A stretch of DNA of 44,680 nt, from assembly GCF_023897065.1 (NCBI RefSeq), contig NZ_JAMHIV010000057.1, positions 1-44,680 of the forward strand. Direction: 5' to 3'. Made by a program: the position numbers and the translations under genes. This DNA comes from Crossiella sp. SN42 (GTDB taxonomy: Bacteria; Actinomycetota; Actinomycetes; Mycobacteriales; Pseudonocardiaceae). The notes beneath the pieces were generated by a model, which did no database searches, was not told where the DNA came from, and was given only the letters and a program-made list of their open reading frames with translations. Of the stretch, positions 8,570-17,764 are shown one piece after another (the first letter of the stretch is position 1; every line of letters starts with the position of its first letter).

Positions 8570-9206
8570 TGAGGTAGGCCAGCACCGCGAGCACCCTGCG
8601 GTTGTCGTCCTCGGCTGGCAACAGGCCGAGTTTGCTGAAGATGTTGTTGGTGTGCTTGGAGACCGCCTTCTCGGTGATGAACAACCGGGCGGCCACGGCG
8701 GCGTTGGACCGGCCCTCGGCCATCAGGCTGAGCACCTCGCGCTCGCGCGGGGTGAGCGCGGTGACCGGCTTGTCCCTGGCGTGCCTGGCCAGCAGCTGGG
8801 CGATCACGTCCGGGTCCATCGCGGTGCCGCCCGCGGCGACCCGCCTGACCGCGTCCACGAACTGCCCGACGTCGGCCACCCGGTCCTTGAGCAGGTAGCC
8901 GACGCCGCCCGCGGAGTCCGACAGCAGTTCGCGGGCGTAGAGCTGTTCGACGTACTGGGACAGGATCAGCACCGGCAGGCCGGGCAGCCTGCGCCGGGCC
9001 TCGATTGCGGCGCGGAGGCCCTCGTCAGTGAACGTCGGTGGCAGTCGCACATCGCAGACCGCCACGTCCGGTCGATGCCTGACGAGGGCTTCCAGCAGGT
9101 CACGGCCGTTGTCCACGGCGGCGACCACCTCGAAGTCGTGCGCCTGGAGCAGCCTGATCAGGCCGTCGCGGAGCAGGACGAGGTCTTCAGCGATGACGAC
9201 ACGCAC
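8562..9206 (-). CDS. LuxR/NarL-type response regulator
   Basis: Two-component response regulator of about 214 aa. The receiver domain has the acidic pair in IAEDLV, phospho-acceptor Asp52 in VAVCDVRLPP and the Lys of LLKDR. The C-terminal LuxR helix-turn-helix begins LTPREREVLSLMAEG. The start at GTG 9206 gives the usual family N-terminus; a GTG at 9224 would add six residues and overlap the GH101 stop codon by GTGA. No histidine kinase is adjacent on this strand, so its partner lies elsewhere, unless it cross-talks with the kinase at 14168. The close spacing to the upstream glycosidase gene suggests one transcript. Confidence 0.88.
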   Translation of the reverse strand: MRVVIAEDLVLLRDGLIRLLQAHDFEVVAAVDNGRDLLEALVRHRPDVAVCDVRLPPTFTDEGLRAAIEARRRLPGLPVLILSQYVEQLYARELLSDSAGGVGYLLKDRVADVGQFVDAVRRVAAGGTAMDPDVIAQLLARHARDKPVTALTPREREVLSLMAEGRSNAAVAARLFITEKAVSKHTNNIFSKLGLLPAEDDNRRVLAVLAYLNG

Positions 9207-9220
9207 GGGGCCATTCTGGA

Positions 9221-12199
9221 TCACCGCCCCGCCGGGCCGAGATGGAACACCGCAAACTCGTCCAAAGACAGCTCTTCCGCGACGCCACCGATCGCCCGGC
9301 GCAGCCCGACCCAGCTGTCCCCGGAGCTGGACGCGGTGAACTCCACCGTGTGCGTGCCGGGCTCGGCGCGGGCCGGCAGCGGGGTCACCGTGACGTCCCT
9401 CGGCTTGCCGTCGGCTGGATCCTCGCCGACCACCCAGCTGTAGGCGCCGCCCGCGGCCGCGTACGTGAAGCTCACCCGGTAGCGGTGGCCCGGCTCGAAG
9501 CGGACCGTGGCCGGGGTGGTCCGGTAGACCAGGTGCGCGACGTACTCGAAGGACTTCAGGCTCCAGTCGCCCTCAATCACGTCGTCCACTGCCTTGCCGT
9601 TCCAGCCGCGCTGAGTGAACGGGGCGTGCTTCTCGGCCAGGTGGGTGCGGGCGTCGGTGGGCGCGATCTCGCCGCCGGGCACGAACGGGCCCCAGCCCTG
9701 GTCGACCCGCTCGAAGTCCCAGCGGCTGCCGGGATCGGGAGCCGGGGTGACCCGCAGGTCGTCGATCCGGACCGCCGCGTCACCCTCGCCGACCCGGACG
9801 CCGACCTCGGTGCCGCCGGTGCTGGTGAAGAACACCCGGATCCGCTGTGACTTGGTGCCCTTCTTCTCCTCGGAGGCCACGATGTTGGTCACCGTGGAGC
9901 GGTCCAGCCGGGTTTCCTTGCCGTCAGCGAACACGGTGACCGGCCTGGACTTGCCGGGCTCGACCTCCACCATCAGCGAGGCCGCGTACTCACCCGGCGG
10001 CAGCTGCACCCGCTGGCTCAGGCTGGCCGATCCGCCGCGCACCACGGCCTCCCGCTGCCCGCGGTCGTTGGCCTCCACCGCGACCGCGCCGTTGTGCCGC
10101 CAGCCGGTGAGGTCGCCGGAGTCGAAGCCGGGGTTCGTGGTCGGCGTGCCCTCGCCGTAGCCGGCCTTCGGCGCGGGCGCGGGGGCCTGCGCGGTGACCA
10201 GGTACGGGGTGCGCGCGTCGGCGGTGATGGTCACCTTTCCGTCGCGCACCGGCAGCGCGCCGACGTGCGCACGGCCGTCGTCGGTGAGCCGGTAGAGCTG
10301 GAGGCTGGGCCACTTGGCCAGTGCCGGCGGCAGTGCCCAGGTGCTGGTGCCACCGGCGGGATTCCAGTGGTAGGCCTTGTCCGGCGCGGCAGGCGACCAG
10401 GGCAGCAGATAGGCGCCGTTGTCATAGATCAGCCTGCCGTCCTGGTGGAACTGGCGTTTGCCGCCGGGCGCGGTCACCTTGAGCCCGCCGTCCAGCACAG
10501 CCTCCACAGTGGACAGTCGCTGCACCGGGAAGTGCTGGAGGTACTTGGTGGGCAGGTTCTGCTCGAAGGTGTTGGCCAGGAACGCCCGGTAGTCGGTCTC
10601 GCCGGTCCAGCCCTCGAACTCCACGATCCGCGCGCCCATCAGCAGCGGGTGGTGCACGAAGACGTCCTTCTGGTGGTTGCGGGCCAGCCGGATGATGGTG
10701 GAGTTGATGCCGCGGTGGGTCTCACTGCTGTAGTCGATGTCGGTGGCCCAGTGCGTCCACAGCGTCTCCCGCTCCAGCCGGTGCGACCACTCGGTGGCCA
10801 TCTCCCAGCCCAGCTGCCGCACCTCGCGCTGTAACCGGTCCGCGGTCCAGCCCGTCTCCCGGAACACGTCGAAGTACAGGAAGTCCAAGCCGCCCTTGGT
10901 CTCCCGCTGGAGCTGGGCCAGCCTGCGCTGGAGGTCGCCGGAGGCCAGGTCGCGGCGCTGGTTGATCCGGTAGGACTGGTCCATCCAGGCCCACTGCTTG
11001 TTGCTCTTGTCCACCAGCGTCTCGGAGAAGGCCTTCGCCTCCGGGTAGGACTCGGTCGCGTTGACGTGCACGCCGAAGTCGGCGTTCCAGCGCTTTCCCT
11101 TTTCCAGCAAGGTGTTCAGCCCGCGCAGGCCGCCAGCTCGCTCGTTGTAGTGGCCGCCGTAGTCCGGGTGCGCGGCGTCGTGGCCCTCCGACTGGTAGCC
11201 CTTGAGCAGCACGAACTGGCCGAGGCCGTCGGTGGCCAGGTTGACCCGCTTGGTGTCGTCCAGGGTGCGGGTGAACGGGTGCGTGGCCGAGGAGGCGATG
11301 TTGAACGGGATCCGCTGCACCACCCGGTCCTTGGTCCGCTGCCAGCCCTTCGGCTGCCACATGATGTCCCGGAAGGCGATCGCCGCGTCCTGCCAGTCCA
11401 GCACGCCGTCGCCGTTGCGCTCCCCGGTCAGCGTGACCTTGGCCCAGGGCGCGGGCTCGGTGTCCGGCGCGTCCTTGGCCCGGTGCGTCCACCGTCCACT
11501 CCAGACACTCACCGCGGGGCCGTCCGCGGTGGCCCTGGCCTGCCGCCAGATCCGGCCGTTCTCATCCGCGCCCGGACCGCCGTCCTGGTCGTAGGTGGAG
11601 TTGGTCTCGATCGCGGCGGCCAGCTTGCCGGTGCTGACCATGCCATAAGCCGAGCCCTGCGGCTGCGCGTCCGGCGCGGTGGCGGCGTTGACCGGGTAGA
11701 TCCGGTCGCCGTTGCCGTTCTTGTTCAGCTCCACCCTGGCCGCGGCCACCTGCGCGGCCGGATCGGCGGCACGCACGGTGAGCAGGTCGTGGCCGGGGAT
11801 GTCGATGGTGCCCACCCGGAAGGCCGGGGTGTCGCGCACCTGGTCGATCCGGAAGGTCACGGTGCGCCCGCGCAGCGCCAGGCTGGTCTCCAGGCGCACG
11901 CCGGGCAGGTCGGGGAAGGTCAGCGCGTACCGCACCGCGCCACCGGCCGGGCGGGCGGCGGCGCTGGTCCGGTACTCGGTTCCGTTGAGCCGCAGCGAGG
12001 TCAGCGGCGCGGACCGGCCGTGCAGCACCGCGCCGGAGCGGCGGTCGGTGTAGCTGACCACCCGGGGGAACTCCGCGCCGATGGCCACGCTCAGCTCGGC
12101 CGAGCGCAGGGTCAGCTCGGGTTGGGCAACAGCCGGTAGCGCGGGGGCGAGCAGGGTCAGGGCGGCGGCTAACACCACGGGGGACAGGCGGGTCGACAC
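9221..12199 (-). CDS. Secreted GH101 endo-alpha-N-acetylgalactosaminidase-like enzyme
   Basis: A 992-aa secreted glycosidase. GTG 12199 is preceded by a strong Shine-Dalgarno sequence (GGAGGTG), which decides this start over GTGs at 12205 and 12211. A Sec signal peptide (cleavage near AVA-QPE, residue 25) leads into a beta-sandwich, then the GH101 (beta/alpha)8 barrel. Candidate catalytic residues are Asp444 (LDFLYFDVF) as nucleophile and Glu470 (ATEWSH) as acid/base. C-terminal sandwich/CBM-like modules run from about residue 690. GH101 enzymes release the core-1 disaccharide Gal-beta-1,3-GalNAc from Ser/Thr O-glycans, so the likely target is mucin-type glycoprotein; specificity is not proven here. 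Palindrome-like copy at 10503-10514. Confidence 0.88.
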   Translation of the reverse strand: MSTRLSPVVLAAALTLLAPALPAVAQPELTLRSAELSVAIGAEFPRVVSYTDRRSGAVLHGRSAPLTSLRLNGTEYRTSAAARPAGGAVRYALTFPDLPGVRLETSLALRGRTVTFRIDQVRDTPAFRVGTIDIPGHDLLTVRAADPAAQVAAARVELNKNGNGDRIYPVNAATAPDAQPQGSAYGMVSTGKLAAAIETNSTYDQDGGPGADENGRIWRQARATADGPAVSVWSGRWTHRAKDAPDTEPAPWAKVTLTGERNGDGVLDWQDAAIAFRDIMWQPKGWQRTKDRVVQRIPFNIASSATHPFTRTLDDTKRVNLATDGLGQFVLLKGYQSEGHDAAHPDYGGHYNERAGGLRGLNTLLEKGKRWNADFGVHVNATESYPEAKAFSETLVDKSNKQWAWMDQSYRINQRRDLASGDLQRRLAQLQRETKGGLDFLYFDVFRETGWTADRLQREVRQLGWEMATEWSHRLERETLWTHWATDIDYSSETHRGINSTIIRLARNHQKDVFVHHPLLMGARIVEFEGWTGETDYRAFLANTFEQNLPTKYLQHFPVQRLSTVEAVLDGGLKVTAPGGKRQFHQDGRLIYDNGAYLLPWSPAAPDKAYHWNPAGGTSTWALPPALAKWPSLQLYRLTDDGRAHVGALPVRDGKVTITADARTPYLVTAQAPAPAPKAGYGEGTPTTNPGFDSGDLTGWRHNGAVAVEANDRGQREAVVRGGSASLSQRVQLPPGEYAASLMVEVEPGKSRPVTVFADGKETRLDRSTVTNIVASEEKKGTKSQRIRVFFTSTGGTEVGVRVGEGDAAVRIDDLRVTPAPDPGSRWDFERVDQGWGPFVPGGEIAPTDARTHLAEKHAPFTQRGWNGKAVDDVIEGDWSLKSFEYVAHLVYRTTPATVRFEPGHRYRVSFTYAAAGGAYSWVVGEDPADGKPRDVTVTPLPARAEPGTHTVEFTASSSGDSWVGLRRAIGGVAEELSLDEFAVFHLGPAGR

Positions 12200-12233
12200 G
12201 GGCACCTCCACGATCGACTGCGCGAATGTGCTT

Positions 12234-12262
12234 GTTCTATGGCGCTAAACATCATTAGTCAA
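12234..12262 (-). promoter_or_regulatory. Candidate promoter of the GH101 operon
   Basis: Reading the minus strand: TTGACT (12262-12257), a 17-nt spacer, then TAGAAC (12239-12234), which lies 35 nt before the GH101 start. The -35 is close to consensus and the spacing ideal. The region is unusually AT-rich for this window. Confidence 0.5.
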
Positions 12263-12276
12263 CACTCAATCAATCA

Positions 12277-12290
12277 GGACTGAACAGTCC
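12277..12290. promoter_or_regulatory. Inverted repeat GGACTGAACAGTCC, candidate operator
   Basis: A perfect 5-bp inverted repeat with a 4-nt centre lies between the divergent GH101 and ABC transporter genes. It lies about 15 bp beyond the GH101 -35 element and could bind a dimeric repressor. There is no independent support. Confidence 0.3.
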
Positions 12291-12369
12291 GGGGTTGGGA
12301 CATGTGTACTGGCCAACCGTGGACAAAGCACTCTTACCTGCGGAAACGCCGGTAAATACGGTTGGTGCC

Positions 12370-13262
<893 letters not shown>

Positions 13263-13263
<1 letters not shown>

Positions 13264-13991
13264 TGCTGGGCTACATCATCATCGAGTGCAAGCGGCTGGG
13301 CCGGGACACCGGGTTCCTGATCATGAGCGTGCTCACCCCGCTGGTCATGTACGTGGTGTTCAACAACCTCAACGTGGCCATCGGCCAGGACCCCCGGCAC
13401 GCCGCGCTCTACACCATGATCAGCATGTCCGCCTTCGGCGCGATCAGCGGCGTGCTCAACAGCAGCGTCGGCGTCGCCGAGGACCGGGCCATGGGCTGGC
13501 TGCGGCAACTGCGGCTGACCCCGTTGTCCCCGTTGCGGATCGTGCTGGCCAGGGTGCTGATCTCGATGCTGCTGGCGCTGCCGCCGGTGCTCTCGGTCTG
13601 CCTGGCCGGGGTGCTGGTCAACGACGTGCAGCTCTCCGCGGGCCGCTGGCTGACCGTGGTGGGCCTGCTGTGGCTGGGCACCGCGCCCTTCGCCGCGGCC
13701 GGCATCGCCATTGGCTACCTGCTCTCGGTCCGGGTGGCCCAGCTGGCCAGCATCTTCGTCTACTTCGGACTGTCACTGGTGGGCGGACTGTGGATCCCGC
13801 TGGCCGCCTTCCCGGACTGGCTGGCCGAGCTGGCCCGCTACACCCCGACGAACCGCTACGCCGACCTGTCCTGGCGGGTGGTCTTCGAGCAGGGGCCGTC
13901 GGCGGCCGGGATCGGCATCCTGATCGGGTGGTTGGCGCTGGCCGCGGGCTTCGCGGTCTACGCATACCAGCGTGGGGGACGGCGGGCATGA
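13263..13991 (+). CDS. ABC-2 type permease
   Basis: A 242-aa membrane subunit with six hydrophobic segments, starting with FLIMSVLTPLVMYVVFNNL and ending with GILIGWLALAAGFAVYAY. The motif YTPTNRYADL before the last helix is typical of ABC-2 permeases. It starts within the ATPase stop (TGATG) and must pair with that ATPase. The order exporter pair then DesK-like kinase/regulator is the common layout of lipid- or drug-responsive exporters in Gram-positive bacteria. Confidence 0.9.
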
Positions 13992-13993
13992 TC

Positions 13994-14156
13994 AGGCCGT
14001 GTCCCGTGGGTCTCGCACGTGAGCGCCGGAGTCCAGGTCGTTCCTGGCGGTGCCGCCGAGGCGGCCTCGTACTTGGGCGTACTTGGTCGTCTCGGCGGTG
14101 CCGCCAGGAACGGGCTGGGCCCGGCGCTCGCGTGCGAGACCCGCGGGACACGGCCT
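13994..14156 (+). repeat. 163-bp imperfect palindrome, candidate structured RNA or MITE-like element
   Basis: This element nearly fills the gap between the permease stop (13991) and the kinase ATG (14168). Outer arms 13994-14029 and 14121-14156 pair over 36 bp, inner arms 14039-14066 and 14085-14112 pair over 28 bp, and the two stems are separated by a small internal loop. The 18-nt apical loop lies between 14066 and 14085, and a direct repeat CGTACTTGG occurs at its edge. Every stem position that is not Watson-Crick is G-U when read as plus-strand RNA. It could be a processed or attenuating mRNA hairpin, a terminator, or a non-autonomous mobile palindrome; no coding frame fits. Confidence 0.75.
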
Positions 14157-14167
14157 AGGGTGCGGGA

Positions 14168-15289
14168 ATGCGGACGAGGCCGGTGACCGATCCGATCCAC
14201 GGTCAGCTGCCGCCGGTGGTGATGCTGCCCTGGCTGGCCTCCCTGCTCATGCCCGCACTGCGCGCCGACACCCTGGGCGCCACCGCGCTCGGGGTGTTCG
14301 CGCTGGCCTACGCGGCCGCGGTGTGGCTGCTGCTGGGCACGCGCGGCCCGCGCTGGCCGTCCATCGCGCTGGCCGTGCTGCTCACCGCGATCGCGCTGGT
14401 GTTCGCGGCGAAGCTCGGCGAGTTCTGGTACCTGCCGATGCCGTTCGTGTTCGCGGTCTGGTCGCTGATCACCGTCGAGTACGGCGCGCCGCTGGTGAAC
14501 GTGGCCGGTGTGGTGGTGGTGCACCTGCTCGGGGTGTGGGTGGGCAGCGACGCCCCGCAGATCGTGATCGGCGCCTTCCTCACCTTCCTGGCCGGCATGC
14601 TGACCTTCGTGGTGCTGCGACTGGGCGGCGCGGTCCGTGAGCTGGAGGCGGCCAGGGAGGAGCTGGCGCACACCGCGGTCGCCAGGGAACGGCTGCGCTT
14701 CGCCAGGGACCTGCACGACCTGCTCGGCCACACGCTCTCGTTGGTGGTGGTCAAGGCGGAGGCGGTGCGGCGGCTGATCCCGCGCGATCCGGCCGCGGCG
14801 GGGGAGCAGGCGGCCGACATCGAGACGGTGGGGCGGCGGGCGCTTTCGGAGGTGCGGCAGGCGGTCACCGGTTACCGCGAGCCGAGCCTGGCCGAGGAGC
14901 TGGCCGGAGCGCGGGCGGCGCTCACCGCGGCCGGGGTGGTCGCGGAGCTGCCGGAGCCGGGGGAGCTGCCGGGGGAGGTGGGCGCGCTGCTGGGCTGGGT
15001 GGTGCGGGAAGGTGTCACCAACGTGCTCCGGCACGCGCGGGCCCGGCGGTGCGTGATCGAGCTGCGGCAACTGGAGGAGCGGGTGGAGCTGAGCATCACC
15101 GACGACGGCGACGGCTGGGTGGGTGGCCCAGGGAGTGGGCCGCACGAGCAGGGCGGCCCGGTCGCCGAGGGCAACGGGCTGCGCGGCCTGGCCGAACGGG
15201 TGCGCGCCGCCGGTGGTGAGCTGCTCGCCCAGGGCACTGCCGCCGGTTTCACGCTGCGGGTGAGCCTGCCTGCCGGGGAGGCGTCGTGA
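14168..15289 (+). CDS. Sensor histidine kinase (DesK/NarX type)
   Basis: A 373-aa kinase. Residues 20-155 hold about five to six hydrophobic segments that form a membrane sensor with almost no extracellular domain, suggesting detection of a signal in the bilayer. The HisKA_3 motif ARDLHDLLGH carries phospho-acceptor His183. The HATPase region shows VREGVTNVLRHA (N box), DDGDGW (G1) and NGLRGLAERV (G2). The ATG is preceded by TAGGGT with a 6-nt gap, overlapping the end of the hairpin element, so a separate leaderless promoter is possible. The stop overlaps the regulator start by GTGA. Confidence 0.92.
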   Translation: MRTRPVTDPIHGQLPPVVMLPWLASLLMPALRADTLGATALGVFALAYAAAVWLLLGTRGPRWPSIALAVLLTAIALVFAAKLGEFWYLPMPFVFAVWSLITVEYGAPLVNVAGVVVVHLLGVWVGSDAPQIVIGAFLTFLAGMLTFVVLRLGGAVRELEAAREELAHTAVARERLRFARDLHDLLGHTLSLVVVKAEAVRRLIPRDPAAAGEQAADIETVGRRALSEVRQAVTGYREPSLAEELAGARAALTAAGVVAELPEPGELPGEVGALLGWVVREGVTNVLRHARARRCVIELRQLEERVELSITDDGDGWVGGPGSGPHEQGGPVAEGNGLRGLAERVRAAGGELLAQGTAAGFTLRVSLPAGEAS

Positions 15290-15891
15290 TCAGGGTGCTG
15301 CTGGCCGAGGACCAGGGCATGATGCGCGGCGCACTGGCCCTGCTGCTCGGCCTTGAGGAGGACATCGAGGTGGTGGCCGAGGCCGCCACCGGCGACGAGG
15401 TGCTGCCCAAGGCGCTGGAGACCCAACCGGACATCGCCGTGCTGGACATCGAGATGCCCGGCCGCAGCGGTCTGGAGGCCGCCGCTGACCTGCGCGAACA
15501 GCTACCGTCCTGCCGGGTCTTGATCGTCACCACCTTCGGCCGCCCCGGCTACCTGCGCCGGGCCATGGAGGCGGGGGCCAGCGGGTTCCTGGTCAAGGAC
15601 GGCCCGGTGGAGCAGCTGGCCGTCGCGATCCGCCGGATCCTGGCCGGTGAGCAGGTCATCGACCCCGGACTGGCCGCCGCGGCGCTGCGCTCGGGCCCGA
15701 ACCCGCTCACCGAGCGGGAACGCGAGCTGCTGGCCGCCGCCGCGGACGGGGCCACCGTGGCCGATCTGGCCGCTCAGCTGTTCCTCTCGGAGAGCACGGT
15801 GCGCAACTACCTGTCCTCGGCGATCCAGAAGACCGGCACCCGCAACCGGATCGAGGCGGTGCGTGCCGCGGCCGACCGCGGCTGGCTGTGA
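15286..15891 (+). CDS. LuxR-type response regulator, partner of the kinase
   Basis: A 201-aa response regulator of the DesR/NarL family. Phospho-acceptor Asp54 lies in AVLDIEMPG, the conserved Lys in FLVKDG, and the C-terminal LuxR helix-turn-helix begins LTERERELLAAAADG. GTG 15286 overlaps the kinase stop (GTGA), so the two form a coupled two-component system. The likely target is the adjacent ABC-2 exporter (inference from order). Confidence 0.92.
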   Translation: MIRVLLAEDQGMMRGALALLLGLEEDIEVVAEAATGDEVLPKALETQPDIAVLDIEMPGRSGLEAAADLREQLPSCRVLIVTTFGRPGYLRRAMEAGASGFLVKDGPVEQLAVAIRRILAGEQVIDPGLAAAALRSGPNPLTERERELLAAAADGATVADLAAQLFLSESTVRNYLSSAIQKTGTRNRIEAVRAAADRGWL

Positions 15892-15980
15892 AGGATACGC
15901 AGAGTGCCCGGCCGGGCAGGCAGGAAGTCCGAGTTGGACGGTCCCCGCGGGGTTTCGCTTGGCCCGCAACGGGAACCCGG

Positions 15981-15995
15981 GTTCGCGACGCGAAC
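15981..15995. promoter_or_regulatory. Perfect inverted repeat GTTCGCG-A-CGCGAAC, candidate operator
   Basis: A 7-bp perfect inverted repeat around a central A lies 120 bp upstream of the MpaB-type oxygenase gene. The same gap (15892-16115) also holds a palindrome TGCCCGGCCGGGCA shortly after the regulator stop, which may help terminate the two-component transcript. Confidence 0.35.
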
Positions 15996-16115
15996 GGGTC
16001 CGGACAAAGCCGGGAGATTCCTAACCGAGACCGGGCAAACCCTGGCGAAACCTGCCCGGCGCGAGTGAGAATCCGGGGAGATGATCGGCCCCCGACCCCC
16101 TGCGAGGAGCCTGGC

Positions 16116-17312
16116 ATGACGACGGTCAGTCTGGACCACACCGCCGCGTTGACCAACAGCGCGTTCCGGACCACCGCCGCCCGCCGCGGACACTCCGCGC
16201 GCACCCCGAGTGCGGAGCGGCTGGCCCACCTGCGACACCGAGCCACCACCGTCGACGCCCTCGGCGACGGCCTGGTCGCGATGATGCACCGGCTCAAGGG
16301 TGAGGGCCGCGAGCTGTTCACCCGGGCCTGCCAGGACGGCATCGACTCGATCGAGAACCCGCCGGAGGAGCTGGTCGCGTTCTTCCGCGCGGTGGAGCGC
16401 ACCCCCGCCTGGGTGGACCAGCAGCGACTGCGCCGCGGCGCGGAGGCGATCAGCCGCGGCGGCAAGCTGGCCGCGTTCACCCTGTGCGATGTCTACCTGG
16501 TGGTCGGCTTCCACTCCTTACGGGTGTGCAAGACGCTGACCTCCACCGGCCAGACCGGCAAGGCCACCAGCCGCCGGGTGCTCAACACCGCCAGCTGGTG
16601 GCTGGACGTGAGCACCCCGGGCAGCCTGGTCCGCGGTGGCGTCGGCTACGCGGCCGCGCTGCGGGTCCGCCTGGTGCACGCGCACATCCGCGACGTGCTG
16701 CTGCGCCGCGGCGACTGGGACCTGGCCGCCTGGGACCAGCCGCTCAACGACGCCCAGGCCAACCAGCTCACCCTGATGTTCTCCCTGGGCGTCATGGAAG
16801 CCACCCAGGTCCTCGGTATTCGTTACACCGCACAGGAACGCGCCGACATCCTGCACCTGTGGCGCTACGTCGGCTGGCTGGTCGGCATCCAGGAGGACAT
16901 GCTCCCCGCGGACGAAGCCGAAGCCTGGCAACACCTCTGGGAACAGGCCGCCACCGAGCTGATCCCGGACGAGGACTCCCGCACCCTGGCCGCCGACCTG
17001 CGCGCGGCCTACCAGCGCCCCCGCCCCGACCAGAGCGCCCTGCGTGCCCGCTGGGCCGAACGCGTGCACACCGCGATCAGCCGGATCGTGATCGGCCCGG
17101 CCAGCGCCGACTCCCTCGGCATGCCCGACGACCCGACCGCTCGCGCGCTGGTCCGGGTGGCGGGCGCGCTGAACACCCTGGCCGAGCTGACCTACCGGCG
17201 CATCCCGGCCTTCCGCACCGCGCAGGCCGTGCACGGCCACGCCGCCCGCAAGGCCTACGTCGAGGTGCTCCGCGCCGCCCACGGCGACGGCGCTGGTGGC
17301 GGCAAGCCGTGA
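16116..17312 (+). CDS. MpaB/latex-clearing-like oxygenase (DUF2236 family)
   Basis: A 398-aa protein of the family that includes fungal MpaB and bacterial rubber oxygenase Lcp, which bind b-type haem and cleave or oxidise unsaturated isoprenoid chains. The core TPGSLVRGGVGY followed by RVRLVHAHIRDVL contains the conserved Arg and the candidate axial His. Later helices include HLWRYVGWLVGIQEDMLP. There is no signal peptide, so it should be cytoplasmic, unlike secreted Lcp. ATG 16116 follows GAGGAG; a longer frame from 15888 is rejected because it begins inside the previous stop region. The stop overlaps the next GTG by 4 nt. Confidence 0.8.
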   Translation: MTTVSLDHTAALTNSAFRTTAARRGHSARTPSAERLAHLRHRATTVDALGDGLVAMMHRLKGEGRELFTRACQDGIDSIENPPEELVAFFRAVERTPAWVDQQRLRRGAEAISRGGKLAAFTLCDVYLVVGFHSLRVCKTLTSTGQTGKATSRRVLNTASWWLDVSTPGSLVRGGVGYAAALRVRLVHAHIRDVLLRRGDWDLAAWDQPLNDAQANQLTLMFSLGVMEATQVLGIRYTAQERADILHLWRYVGWLVGIQEDMLPADEAEAWQHLWEQAATELIPDEDSRTLAADLRAAYQRPRPDQSALRARWAERVHTAISRIVIGPASADSLGMPDDPTARALVRVAGALNTLAELTYRRIPAFRTAQAVHGHAARKAYVEVLRAAHGDGAGGGKP

Positions 17313-17752
17313 CCCCGCAGGAGATGCTGGCGGTCGCGGTCGAGGAGGCCCGCGCCGGCCTGGCCGAGGGCGGCATCCCGATCGGGGCCGCCCTCTTCGG
17401 CGCGGACGGCACCCTGCTCGGCCGCGGCCACAACCGCCGCGTCCAGGACGGCGACGCCTCCACCCACGGCGAGACCGCCGCCTTCCGCAACGCCGGCCGC
17501 CAGTCCAGCTACCGCGGCACCACCATGGTCACCACACTGTCCCCGTGCTGGTACTGCTCAGGCCTGATCCGCCAGTTCGGCATCAGCAACCTGGTGGTCG
17601 GCGAGTCCCGCACCTTCACCGGTCAGCACGAGTGGCTGGCCGGGCACGGGGTGCGGGTGATGCTGCTGGACGATCCGGAGTGCGTGGCGCTGATGACGGA
17701 GTTCATCGCGGCGAACCCGGAGCTGTGGCACGAGGACATCGGGGTGGACTAG
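17309..17752 (+). CDS. Fungal-type (Fcy1-like) cytosine/nucleoside deaminase
   Basis: A 147-aa zinc deaminase of the cytidine deaminase fold. Zinc ligands are the His of THGETAA, with the neighbouring Glu as proton shuttle, and the two Cys of LSPCWYCSG. The flanking segments GGIPIGAALF, LGRGHNRR, RNAGR and the end LWHEDIGVD follow yeast cytosine deaminase Fcy1 closely, as recalled, so cytosine to uracil (EC 3.5.4.1) is the best guess; guanine or other nucleobase deamination is an alternative. The GTG start overlaps the MpaB-like stop (GTGA), an unexpected partner for pyrimidine salvage. Confidence 0.87.
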   Translation: MTPQEMLAVAVEEARAGLAEGGIPIGAALFGADGTLLGRGHNRRVQDGDASTHGETAAFRNAGRQSSYRGTTMVTTLSPCWYCSGLIRQFGISNLVVGESRTFTGQHEWLAGHGVRVMLLDDPECVALMTEFIAANPELWHEDIGVD

Positions 17753-17764
17753 CAAGGGGGTCGC

